NCBI GenBank assembly: GCA_963974475.1
Contig: CAXBCR010000015.1
Coordinates: 13,939-77,938 of the forward strand
Direction of reading: 5' to 3'
Source: CAJXZP01 sp963974475
GTDB lineage: Bacteria > Bacteroidota > Bacteroidia > Flavobacteriales_G > Salibacteraceae
DNA: 64,000 nucleotides
The translations under genes were made by a program, and so were the position numbers. The notes beneath the pieces were generated by a model. It saw only the letters and a program-made list of their open reading frames with translations. It was not told the DNA's origin and ran no database searches. Shown here piece by piece: positions 16,708 to 24,223 of this stretch; position 1 is the first letter of the stretch; each line of letters opens with the position of its first letter.

Positions 16708-16885
16708 TGAACTGCGTTATGCTTAGAGTGACTCGAGTCGAAGGTCCTGCCCTGAGCGTTTGTCGAAGGATTACTTTGCTACGGTGAAAAAGCAAAGCTT
16801 TGAAACCTTAACTCTTTTAAAAAGTTTTCTACTACAAACATCTTATAAATGTAACGGAGCACTTTTTTGGTGAATCCTGTAAGGT
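16708..16885 (+). repeat. Long direct repeat R1, left flank of the CBASS module
   Basis: Matches R2 at 22139-22312 over nearly its whole length. Both start with GAACTGCGTTAT, share CCTGCCCTGAGCGTTTGTCG and GGTGAAAAAGCAAAGCTTTG, and end near TTTTTTGGTG. R1 has about 20 extra bases (GCTTAGAGTGACTCGAGTCG) after the first 13. R1 and R2 enclose the CBASS operon and the phosphatase-like gene. Confidence 0.85.
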
Positions 16886-16897
16886 CACTAAGAGGCA

Positions 16898-16927
16898 AAA
16901 GCTTGATACATTCGTATCGAGCTTTTT
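16898..16927 (+). terminator. Hairpin like the tail of the tRNA-like units
   Basis: AAAGCTTGATAC pairs with GTATCGAGCTTT (one G-T mismatch region), then a T run. Together with the preceding AGGTCACTAAGA it matches the 3' tail and terminator of the tRNA-like units at 63.7-64.0 kb (read on the minus strand). Confidence 0.65.
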
Positions 16928-17030
16928 TAGGTTTAAGTCGAATCCAAATGCATAGTATTTGAGTGAAATCTTAAAACTAAAAAAGTAGAACCTTGCAAAG
17001 GTTTGAGCTTTTGACTCGGAATTCGGAGTT

Positions 17031-17079
17031 TTACAGGATCATGTTCTAATCCTGTAAGGTTTACCAAATGGGTGTGGAG
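17031..17079 (+). repeat. Inverted repeat plus 26-bp boundary motif, copy B
   Basis: TTACAGGAT (17031-17039) pairs with ATCCTGTAA (17049-17057). The motif AAGGTTTACCAAATGGGTG begins at 17055. The 13-mer AATCCTGTAAGGT occurs here (17048-17060) and at the end of R1 (16873-16885), so about 160 bases between them look like a nested insertion. No gene is present between 16653 and 17267. Confidence 0.7.
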
Positions 17080-17267
17080 GGAGTTATTAAGTTAATAACT
17101 ACATCACATTTGTATTGTTAATTTTATTTGAAACTATTATCTTCACCAAATCTTAATTAGTTAAACTATTTACTCAATAAAAATCATAAAATCATTTCAA
17201 AACCACGAATAGCCCATGATAACATTGACAAGATTCGAAATGGTTAATTCAGATAAAACGTACTAAC

Positions 17268-18260
17268 ATGAGTAATGAAACTTTTAAAATTTTGACAATT
17301 GATGGAGGCGGAGTAAAGGGGTTATACTCATCTACCATTTTGGAACACCTCGAAGAAAAACACGATGGCAATATTTCAGATTACTTTGATATGATTTGTG
17401 GCACTTCTACTGGCGGGTTAATTGCCTTAGCCCTGTCATTAAAAATTCCAACTAAAGAAATTTCTGATATTTACTTACAAAATGGAGGAGAAATATTTCC
17501 TAAAAGGAATAAGATTGTTAACATGTACAACCAGATTTTTGGTAAGGGTAAATTTTCAGATAAAGCTTTAAAAAAGGTTTTGGTTGAAATATTTGGAGAT
17601 AGAAAATTAGCTGAAAGTAATAACCTTTTATGCATACCAAGTTATTCAGTTACAGAAGCGAGACCTTGGGTTTTTAAATATGACCACAAGGAAGGAGATT
17701 TAAGCAGAGACAATAAAGCTAAATACGTAGATGTTGCATTGGCTACAAGTGCGGCACCTACATACTTCCCTATGGCCGAAATAGATTATTATGACAACAA
17801 ACAATTTATTGATGGTGGAGTTTGGGCAAATGATCCAACATTAGTTGGTTTAATTGAGGCCTTAACGTATTATGTTGGTGATGGAAAACAGTTTAAAAAA
17901 CTTAAAATATTGTCCATAAGTAGCCTTAATAAAACTGGAGGTAAACGTACAGGGCTAAAAAGAGAAAGAGGATTTATTGATTGGAGCAATGATTTATTTG
18001 AAACCTCTCTTAATGGGCAAAGTATTTTCACCAATTACTTCATGGAAAAAATAAAATCAATTAGCGATGTTTCAATCGAGTATGTTAGAATTCCAACTGC
18101 TGAGATATTTTCAGATCAAGAAGGTTTAATTCAATTGGATGTTGCAACCAGAGATGCATTAGACTTAATAAGAGGAAAAGGAAATGACATGGCTCAATTG
18201 TTTAAGAAAAAAATTGAAGTAAATGATTTTTTTAAAACTAGGAAACTGCATAATATTTAA
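17268..18260 (+). CDS. capV: CBASS effector phospholipase CapV (patatin-like)
   Basis: Protein of 330 residues, a patatin-like phospholipase. The oxyanion motif GGGVKG is at 13-18, the nucleophile motif GTSTG with Ser47 at 45-49, and the dyad Asp182 in IDGG. In type II CBASS the cyclic dinucleotide made by the neighbouring CD-NTase activates such enzymes to degrade the cell membrane and stop phage spread. It is first in the operon; the CD-NTase starts 5 nt after its stop. Intact catalytic residues argue it is functional. Confidence 0.93.
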   Translation: MSNETFKILTIDGGGVKGLYSSTILEHLEEKHDGNISDYFDMICGTSTGGLIALALSLKIPTKEISDIYLQNGGEIFPKRNKIVNMYNQIFGKGKFSDKALKKVLVEIFGDRKLAESNNLLCIPSYSVTEARPWVFKYDHKEGDLSRDNKAKYVDVALATSAAPTYFPMAEIDYYDNKQFIDGGVWANDPTLVGLIEALTYYVGDGKQFKKLKILSISSLNKTGGKRTGLKRERGFIDWSNDLFETSLNGQSIFTNYFMEKIKSISDVSIEYVRIPTAEIFSDQEGLIQLDVATRDALDLIRGKGNDMAQLFKKKIEVNDFFKTRKLHNI

Positions 18261-18265
18261 GTTAA

Positions 18266-19345
18266 ATGGCAAATTGTAATAATTTATTTAAAGAGTTTAA
18301 TGGTCTAATTAGATTAGACACAGATAAAAGAGTTAAACTTAGAGAAAAGAGGAATGATTTACGAAAAAGGGTTTTAAATGGATTTAGGTTCATTAAAGAA
18401 ACAGACCAGCTAGATCATGAATTAGAGTTTCAAAGTCAAGGTTCTTATGTCATGGATACAATAATCAACCCAAGTAAAATTGATGACCAATATGATATTG
18501 ATGATGGTGTTTATATTATGGGAAACCTTGATAGATATAATCGCCCAAAACCTATTGATTTTCATAACCTAATAATTAGGTCCATTGAAGCTGCTGAAAC
18601 AGATCATGATTTTATGGAAATAAAGGATAAAAACACTTGTGTTCGTGTGGTCTATTCGGGTGAGGATGGTGCATTAAATTATCATGTGGATTTACCGTCA
18701 TATTATACTCTTAGGCAACATGAACCTGAACTATCCGACAAAAAGAATGGTTGGAATATAAGTAACCCAATAAAGTTTATTATATGGTTTGAAAACCTAA
18801 TTGAATCTGGATTTAAACAAGAATTTATTTTAGAAAGTAGATTATACGCTGAAGAATATGATTCTTGGTTAAATGATATGAGAAAAAAAGATCATCAACT
18901 TAGGAGAATAGTAAGATATCTAAAGGCCTGGGGGGATTTAGTAAAAGGGGATATGCCACCGGGTATTGTAATGACAATTTTAGCTGGAGAAAATTATTCA
19001 TGGGATGAACGAGATGATGTTGCTCTCAAGAATACATTGATAAATATAGAAGATTACTTAACAAAAAAAGGATTTAAGTGTATCCGTCCTACGGTACCAG
19101 TTGGAGAAGACCTATTTGAAAATTATTCAGCAAGTAAAAAGGAGTACTTTCGAAATGCTTTAAACTCTTTTATTGAAAGTGCAAAGCAGGCTTTTGAAAT
19201 TGAAAACCAAAAACGAGCATGTCTTAAATGGCAAAAACATTTAGGTAATAGATTTCCTTGTAACCTTGCAAATGATGAAATTGATGGTGCAAAAACTTAC
19301 AAATCTGCACCAATCATAAAAAGTGATAATTCAAGGAGTGCATGA
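18266..19345 (+). CDS. CBASS CD-NTase (cyclic oligonucleotide synthase)
   Basis: Protein of 359 residues. The nucleotidyltransferase signature is intact: GS at 59-60, then DID at 77-79 within DDQYDIDDGVY, and the third acid Asp142 in HVDLP. The sequence YDIDDGVY is like that of DncV-type enzymes, so a purine cyclic dinucleotide such as 3'3'-cGAMP is likely but not proven. The C-terminus is a short flexible tail ending in Ala, suitable as the conjugation point for Cap2. The stop overlaps the Cap2 start by 4 nt. Confidence 0.93.
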   Translation: MANCNNLFKEFNGLIRLDTDKRVKLREKRNDLRKRVLNGFRFIKETDQLDHELEFQSQGSYVMDTIINPSKIDDQYDIDDGVYIMGNLDRYNRPKPIDFHNLIIRSIEAAETDHDFMEIKDKNTCVRVVYSGEDGALNYHVDLPSYYTLRQHEPELSDKKNGWNISNPIKFIIWFENLIESGFKQEFILESRLYAEEYDSWLNDMRKKDHQLRRIVRYLKAWGDLVKGDMPPGIVMTILAGENYSWDERDDVALKNTLINIEDYLTKKGFKCIRPTVPVGEDLFENYSASKKEYFRNALNSFIESAKQAFEIENQKRACLKWQKHLGNRFPCNLANDEIDGAKTYKSAPIIKSDNSRSA

Positions 19346-21084
19346 TGGACTATTCTCAGGCGTTAGAAAGGGCTTCTGAATATCTTGGAAAGAGAGAAAT
19401 TGTAGAGGTATTAAGTTATGATAAAAAGAGAAAGCTTGAATTACCTGTTCATTTAGATGTCTGGGAAATTACAACGGAAGTGATAAACGAACAAAATGAC
19501 TTGTTAGAAATTAGTTTACATTTAGTTTTTTTATCCGATTACCCGTTATCATTTCCAAAGGTTCAATTATCTAAAGAAGATTTTGATAAACTTAAATATA
19601 TACCGCACTTACAGGTAGATAGAATTATATGTGTTTTTCAAAACAATTCGGAACCCCTTATAGACGCTCCTGAATTAGTTGTAGATGAAGCAATCAATAG
19701 AGCTAAAACAATTATTGAAAATGGACTTAAAGGTATTAATGAAAATGAATATCTAGACGAATTTGAATCATATTGGGATGCACCTTATTCAAAAAAGGAT
19801 ATGGTGAATAATTCCTATTTATTAATGATCGAAAAACCCATAGAAGAACGGTTTTATTTGATTTCATTGGACAAACCGATAAGCTCTTACAATAATATCA
19901 TTCATCAAAATGAAAAAAATGCACAACATTTTAAATCCTATTTAGAGGAAAAAAATATCAACTTCACGGAAACAACGGGACTAATAGTACCTAATTTGGA
20001 CATTTTACTTAAACCACCATTTAACTTTTCTAACAAGGTGATTTTTGATAACATCCAAACATCAAATAAAGATTTTTTTCGAACCTATATTTCAAAAATT
20101 AATGATAAAACCTTCCCTAAATTGTTTCTTTTCCCAAAGGATATAAACTCAGAAATTCGCTATTTTGGTTGGGAGCATTCTTTACCAAATCTTAATAGAA
20201 AAGGTTTTCGGAAAAAATCATTAAATAACTTCAAAGTTTTATCAACATTTCAGTCCGCTGAAAAAATAAAAAGAGTTTCACCTCAAGTATATTCAAATCA
20301 ACGTATGGTAAAAAGAACCTCTGGAGAACAAAATATAAAAAAAGCACAAAAATTCGTGATAGCAGGGGTAGGATCGATAGGATCTAATTTAATTCATTTT
20401 CTTAATTCTCAGCCAAATTCAGAGTTTAAATTAATAGACAATGATAAATTGAAATTAGAAAATATTGGAAGGCATTACTTGGGTTTCAATCATTTAAATT
20501 CCTTTAAAACAACCGCGTTAAAAGACTTTCTACTTTCTAACTCACCTATTCAAAAAGTAGAAACAAAGGAAGAGTCGATAGTGCATTTAATTAAAAATGA
20601 TCCTGCTTTTGTTAACGAAAGTGACTATTTATTTGTCGCCATTGGAGAGTCAAATATTGAAACTTGGATAGCAAATGCAATAGAAAATAAAACGATTACT
20701 ACACCAACATTTTTCATTTGGGTAGAACCATATTTATTAGGAGGCCATTGCATTTTCATTAATCCTAAAAACAATGTTTATCAAACACTATTTGATGATA
20801 AAGGGTTGTTTAAATTTAATATTATTAAAGATTATTCAAATGAACTTTTAACCCTTAAAGAAGCTGGATGTCAAAGTAACTATACACCATACTCTTCCAA
20901 TAATATTCAAATATATCTAGGTGCATTGTTCTTGGAGATTTCAAAAGTAATTTCCTTAAATGACCCAAACTCTAGGTCTTATACTTGGATAGGGGATAAG
21001 GGTATTTCGACTGATATGAGTATAGAGTTGTCAGATTACTCTTCGGGATTTGATTCTAACACCTTAATTGAGAACGAATTATGA
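19342..21084 (+). CDS. cap2: CBASS Cap2, E2-E1 fusion ubiquitin-like transferase
   Basis: Protein of 580 residues. The N-terminal E2-like domain (about 1-130) has a candidate catalytic Cys97 in RIICVF. A linker region leads to the E1/ThiF adenylation domain (about 335-560) with the nucleotide motif GVGSIG at 342-347, Asp366 in LIDND and the candidate catalytic Cys510 in EAGCQS. Cap2 ligates the CD-NTase C-terminus to targets and so primes it. Two ATGs occur in a row (19342 and 19345); overlaps join it to the genes on both sides, so the four-gene operon is tightly coupled. Confidence 0.92.
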   Translation: MMDYSQALERASEYLGKREIVEVLSYDKKRKLELPVHLDVWEITTEVINEQNDLLEISLHLVFLSDYPLSFPKVQLSKEDFDKLKYIPHLQVDRIICVFQNNSEPLIDAPELVVDEAINRAKTIIENGLKGINENEYLDEFESYWDAPYSKKDMVNNSYLLMIEKPIEERFYLISLDKPISSYNNIIHQNEKNAQHFKSYLEEKNINFTETTGLIVPNLDILLKPPFNFSNKVIFDNIQTSNKDFFRTYISKINDKTFPKLFLFPKDINSEIRYFGWEHSLPNLNRKGFRKKSLNNFKVLSTFQSAEKIKRVSPQVYSNQRMVKRTSGEQNIKKAQKFVIAGVGSIGSNLIHFLNSQPNSEFKLIDNDKLKLENIGRHYLGFNHLNSFKTTALKDFLLSNSPIQKVETKEESIVHLIKNDPAFVNESDYLFVAIGESNIETWIANAIENKTITTPTFFIWVEPYLLGGHCIFINPKNNVYQTLFDDKGLFKFNIIKDYSNELLTLKEAGCQSNYTPYSSNNIQIYLGALFLEISKVISLNDPNSRSYTWIGDKGISTDMSIELSDYSSGFDSNTLIENEL

Positions 21085-21554
21085 AATCAATAAAACTTGG
21101 AAACTACGAAATAAAAATCACTGAAGACGTACTGGTTTTATTGTCAAAATTCAAACAAATTAAGCGTAAGCAACCGGAATCAGGAGGTATCCTTCTAGGG
21201 CAAATACTGAATAAAACTATTTACGTAACCAGAATTTCCTTTCCTTCAAAAAAGGATAAATCCTCCAGGTTTTCATTTTGGAGAAACAAGGACAGTGCTC
21301 AAATAATTATTGATTATGAGTTTCTAAATAGTAATCAAAAAACTATTTACATTGGCGAATGGCATACACATCCGGAGGAATTACCTAATCCATCTGGTAC
21401 CGATGTGAAAATGATAAATGATCAATATGAAAAGAATAAATTAAACGAGCCTTTTTTAATTCAGTATATTCAGGGCACAAAAGGTTTTTACTTGGCCTTA
21501 CTGGAGCCCGATGGTATTAATTATGTTAGAGTTAATAATCTTGAAGGACCTTGA
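21081..21554 (+). CDS. cap3: CBASS Cap3, JAMM deconjugating protease
   Basis: Protein of 157 residues. The JAMM zinc site is complete: Glu33 (PESGG), His95 and His97 (WHTHP), Ser105 and Asp108 (PSGTD). Cap3 removes the CD-NTase from conjugates made by Cap2 and counteracts priming. It overlaps Cap2 by 4 nt and closes the operon. With CapV, the CD-NTase and Cap2 it defines a complete type II CBASS system. Confidence 0.93.
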   Translation: MKSIKLGNYEIKITEDVLVLLSKFKQIKRKQPESGGILLGQILNKTIYVTRISFPSKKDKSSRFSFWRNKDSAQIIIDYEFLNSNQKTIYIGEWHTHPEELPNPSGTDVKMINDQYEKNKLNEPFLIQYIQGTKGFYLALLEPDGINYVRVNNLEGP

Positions 21555-21601
21555 TAAGTTATAATTTCTATTTAACATAATACTCGTGAATGTTAGTAAT
21601 C

Positions 21602-21636
21602 CGGCATTCGAGACGCAATTGAGTAGCCTCGAAAAA
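21602..21636 (+). repeat. 35-bp dispersed repeat, copy 1
   Basis: CGGCATTCGAGACGCAATTG followed by (A/T)GTAGCCTCGAAAAA; one mismatch to 43473-43507. TTCGAG and CTCGAA inside it form a short inverted repeat. Confidence 0.75.
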
Positions 21637-21705
21637 TAGAAATAGGCGCAGCATATTTAAACGAATCACGGTAGTGATGAAGTTAAATTAAACCTATAAA
21701 ACCAA

Positions 21706-22035
21706 ATGAAAAACATCCTTTTCGTATGTTCAGCAAACAAAGACCGGTCTAAAACAGCTGAATATTATTTTAGTGAGAAGTATCCAAATATAAATTTTGA
21801 TTCTGCTGGAACCAATAGGAAAACGTGTAATCAGTTGGGAACAAATTTTCTGGAAGAACACCAATTAGAATGGGCGGATAAAATCTATGTGATGGAGAAT
21901 AAACATCTACGGGCTATAGATAAGTTGTTTGTCAAAAGTTATTTTAAGAGCGTAACGGTTTTGAATATTCCGGATGTATATAAATATGGCTCTAAAGATT
22001 TAATAGAATTACTAAAGCTTAAAATTGAGTTATAG
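21706..22035 (+). CDS. Low-molecular-weight protein-tyrosine-phosphatase-like protein
   Basis: Protein of 109 residues, the compact type (COG4551-like) rather than the 150-residue classical LMW phosphatase. The P-loop CSANKDRS (Cys8, Arg14) is a CX5R signature, followed by the family pattern FDSAGT and WADKIYVME. A possible general acid Asp90 lies in IPDVYKY. It dephosphorylates an unknown substrate. It lies inside the R1/R2-bounded module, 150 nt after Cap3 and separated from it by a dispersed repeat, so it is probably a passenger or an accessory gene rather than part of the CBASS operon. Confidence 0.8.
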   Translation: MKNILFVCSANKDRSKTAEYYFSEKYPNINFDSAGTNRKTCNQLGTNFLEEHQLEWADKIYVMENKHLRAIDKLFVKSYFKSVTVLNIPDVYKYGSKDLIELLKLKIEL

Positions 22036-22138
22036 CCGTTTGTAAATGGTTAGTATTGGTATACGGGCTTAAATTTAGGAATAGTACGAATTTGAACAGA
22101 TACACCTACAAATTCAAACTACATAAAAAGCCTTATAA

Positions 22139-22312
22139 TGAACTGCGTTATTCCTGCCCTGAGCGTTTGTCGAAGGGTTACTTTGCTACGGTGAAAAAGC
22201 AAAGCTTTGAAACCCAAACCCTTTTTAAAAAGTTTTCTACCACAATCATCTTAAAAATGTAACGGATCACTTTTTTGGTGCATCCTGAAAGGTGAACCAA
22301 ATGGGTGTGGAG
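22139..22312 (+). repeat. Long direct repeat R2 with boundary motif copy C, right flank of the CBASS module
   Basis: Partner of R1 (16708-16885). It carries boundary motif copy C at 22287-22312 (core GAACCAAATGGGTGTGGAG). A plus-strand frame across it (22056-22262) has no homology signal and is not taken as a gene. The stretch 22036-22138 holds nothing recognisable. Confidence 0.85.
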
Positions 22313-22427
22313 TGGGTTGGCGGATTAGCCCATTGTGGTATTGGAAATAAACCTTACTATTAATTAGGGTTTAACAGTTCTCAATCGACCGTTTGAGTCT
22401 TTTAGTCGATTTTTTTTATCCAACTCC

Positions 22428-22457
22428 TTGCCAATTCCACAAATACATTTACATTTG
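22428..22457 (+). promoter_or_regulatory. Complete Bacteroidota promoter of the tetR-efflux operon
   Basis: TTG at 22428-22430, a 19-nt spacer, then TACATTTG at 22450-22457. This is the standard -33/-7 layout and lies 29 nt before the tetR ATG. Confidence 0.75.
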
Positions 22458-22462
22458 CGCTA

Positions 22463-22484
22463 CCAAAACACTAATTTGGTCGGT
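22463..22484 (+). promoter_or_regulatory. Candidate TetR operator upstream of tetR
   Basis: ACCAAA, 7 nt, then TTTGGT form an inverted repeat directly downstream of the -7 box, followed by CGGT. The sequence TTTGGTCGGT is the exact reverse complement of ACCGACCAAA found ahead of the efflux adaptor gene. Confidence 0.55.
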
Positions 22485-22486
22485 AA

Positions 22487-23086
22487 ATGAAAACAAAAGA
22501 CGAAATAGCTAAAGACGAAATAGCTAAAGACGAAATAATTGTAAAAGCGCAAAAGTTGTTTGTACAATTTGGGTTGAAAAAAACCACTATGGATGAAATT
22601 GCGGAAGCTTGTGGAAAAGCTAAAAGTACTTTATACCATTATTTCAAAAATAAAGAACAAATTTTTGATGAGGTTATCCATGTTGAACTTACGGATCTTA
22701 GGCTTATAGTAAAACAAAAAGTAGAAACTCAAAAAACGGTTAAAGATAAACTGTCAACCTACTTTTTAGAGTTTCATCAAGAAATTACGAATAAAGTAAA
22801 CTTGTATAACATCGTTAAAAACGAACTAAAGAATGAAAAAAAATCAACTGAAATATTCCATCAACTTTTAGTGTTTGAAACGGTGTATATCACACGAGTT
22901 TTGGAAGATGCGTATGATTCTGGTGAATTCACAGATATTTCAACACAAGATATTCCTTGGTTTACCGAAGCTCTATTGGCTGGTTTTTTCGGAATTGTAA
23001 GATACTCCATAGAAAGTGAAAAAGGTTTTGAAGTAGAAAAAATGGAAAGAGTAATAAACATTCTAATACCTAAACTATTCGCATAG
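22487..23086 (+). CDS. TetR family transcriptional regulator of the RND efflux operon
   Basis: Protein of 199 residues. The N-terminal TetR DNA-binding domain is KAQKLFVQFGLKKTTMDEIAEACGKAKSTLYHYFKNKEQIFDEV split across the usual three helices; the C-terminal part is helical and probably binds a ligand. The first 15 residues contain a tandem repeat DEIAK encoded by 15-bp units, an extension the fold does not need. It precedes the adaptor-RND-OMP genes in the same direction, which with the shared operator suggests it represses them and itself. Confidence 0.9.
   Translation: MKTKDEIAKDEIAKDEIIVKAQKLFVQFGLKKTTMDEIAEACGKAKSTLYHYFKNKEQIFDEVIHVELTDLRLIVKQKVETQKTVKDKLSTYFLEFHQEITNKVNLYNIVKNELKNEKKSTEIFHQLLVFETVYITRVLEDAYDSGEFTDISTQDIPWFTEALLAGFFGIVRYSIESEKGFEVEKMERVINILIPKLFA
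22499..22537 (+). repeat. 15-bp tandem repeat inside tetR
   Basis: GACGAAATAGCTAAA occurs twice in a row, and its first nine bases occur a third time. It encodes DEIAKDEIAKDEI near the N-terminus. Unit length is a multiple of three, so copy change alters length without shifting the frame. Confidence 0.85.
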
Positions 23087-23103
23087 TTTTTTTTGCTCCA
23101 AAA

Positions 23104-23122
23104 ACCGACCAAAATACCAAAA
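23104..23122 (+). promoter_or_regulatory. Candidate second TetR operator before the efflux adaptor
   Basis: ACCGACCAAA, followed closely by a second ACCAAAA, lies 38 nt upstream of the adaptor gene. The ten bases ACCGACCAAA recur, inverted, at the tetR promoter. Confidence 0.5.
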
Positions 23123-23150
23123 TAGTTTTATCAATTTAAATTCGAATAAA

Positions 23151-24188
23151 ATGCACAAAGTAATAGTAACACTTGCTACGGCAATTACCATGATTGGATG
23201 TAGCCAAGAAAAAGAGGAATCAACCACTCAAGATGCAGAAACAAAAAGTATCAAAGTAGAGACTTCGGTTGCTAAACCAAATCAAAAAATAAAGCACCTA
23301 AATTATACCGGTGCTATTATTCCTGCCTCTATCACTCCATTGAGCTTTCAACTTCCTGGATTGGTACAAAACATCTACGTTTCTGAAGGGGATTTGGTTA
23401 AAAAAGGACAAGTATTGGCATCCATAAACAAAGAGACCTTTCAAAGTACGTATGCTATGGCAGCAGCCAGTCAAACACAGGCAAAAGATGCGTATGAAAG
23501 ATTGAAGAAGGTGCATGACCAAGGAAGTTTACCAGAAATTCAATGGCAAGAAATGAACGCCAATTTGGCCAAAGCAAATGCAGCTGCAGAAATTGCGCAA
23601 CAAAACCTTAAAAAATGCACTATTACCGCACCAATAAATGGCGTAATTGGAGCGCGTGATGTAGAAGTTGGTTCTACCGCTACACCAGGTATTTCTGTAT
23701 TTAAATTAATCACCATTGAAAAGGTATATGTACGTATTGCAGTACCTGAAACAGAAATTCGTAAAATTGAAAAAGGACAAACCGCACAAATCACTATTCC
23801 GGCAGTTAGTGCCGAAACATTTACCGCAACGGTTGAAAACATTGGTGTGGTTGCCAGCGCTTTCTCAAAAACATACGAGGTTAAACTCATAATGGATAAT
23901 CCCAACATGATGATCAAACCCGGGATGGCTTGTGACATCAATTTAATTACCACTTCTAAAACATCTGAAATTGCGGTTCCTTATAACTCGGTAATTCAGG
24001 ATAAAGATAAAAACACCTATGTGTATACAGTAGATAAAACAAGTCATCGAGTAACCAAACAACCTGTTAAAATTGGCTTGTTCTCAAACAATGAACTTAT
24101 TGTAACCAACGGCTTATCTGAAGGAGACCTCATTGTAGTTGCTGGTCAACAAAAACTTCATGACCAATCTACTGTTACCATTAATTAG
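23151..24188 (+). CDS. RND efflux periplasmic adaptor (membrane fusion lipoprotein)
   Basis: Protein of 345 residues with a lipoprotein signal ending MIGC (Cys17). It has the HlyD/AcrA architecture: beta-barrel strands, a biotinyl/lipoyl half-motif (LVQNIYVSEGDLVKKGQVLASIN), a coiled-coil hairpin (about 100-150), the second lipoyl half (TAPINGVIGARDVEVG) and a C-terminal beta-barrel and membrane-proximal domain. It links the RND pump to the outer-membrane channel. The RND gene begins 35 nt downstream. Probably co-transcribed with tetR and repressed by it. Confidence 0.92.
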   Translation: MHKVIVTLATAITMIGCSQEKEESTTQDAETKSIKVETSVAKPNQKIKHLNYTGAIIPASITPLSFQLPGLVQNIYVSEGDLVKKGQVLASINKETFQSTYAMAAASQTQAKDAYERLKKVHDQGSLPEIQWQEMNANLAKANAAAEIAQQNLKKCTITAPINGVIGARDVEVGSTATPGISVFKLITIEKVYVRIAVPETEIRKIEKGQTAQITIPAVSAETFTATVENIGVVASAFSKTYEVKLIMDNPNMMIKPGMACDINLITTSKTSEIAVPYNSVIQDKDKNTYVYTVDKTSHRVTKQPVKIGLFSNNELIVTNGLSEGDLIVVAGQQKLHDQSTVTIN

Positions 24189-24223
24189 AGTCCATCTCCG
24201 TACTCATTAATTAAATTAAGAAC

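Noticed and set aside
22056..22262. 68-residue frame between the phosphatase-like gene and tetR
   Set aside because: It runs through direct repeat R2 and its peptide has no family or start signal.
15642..22312. A phage or integrase-driven island
   Set aside because: No integrase, transposase or phage structural gene is seen; the repeats suggest recombination but not the mechanism.
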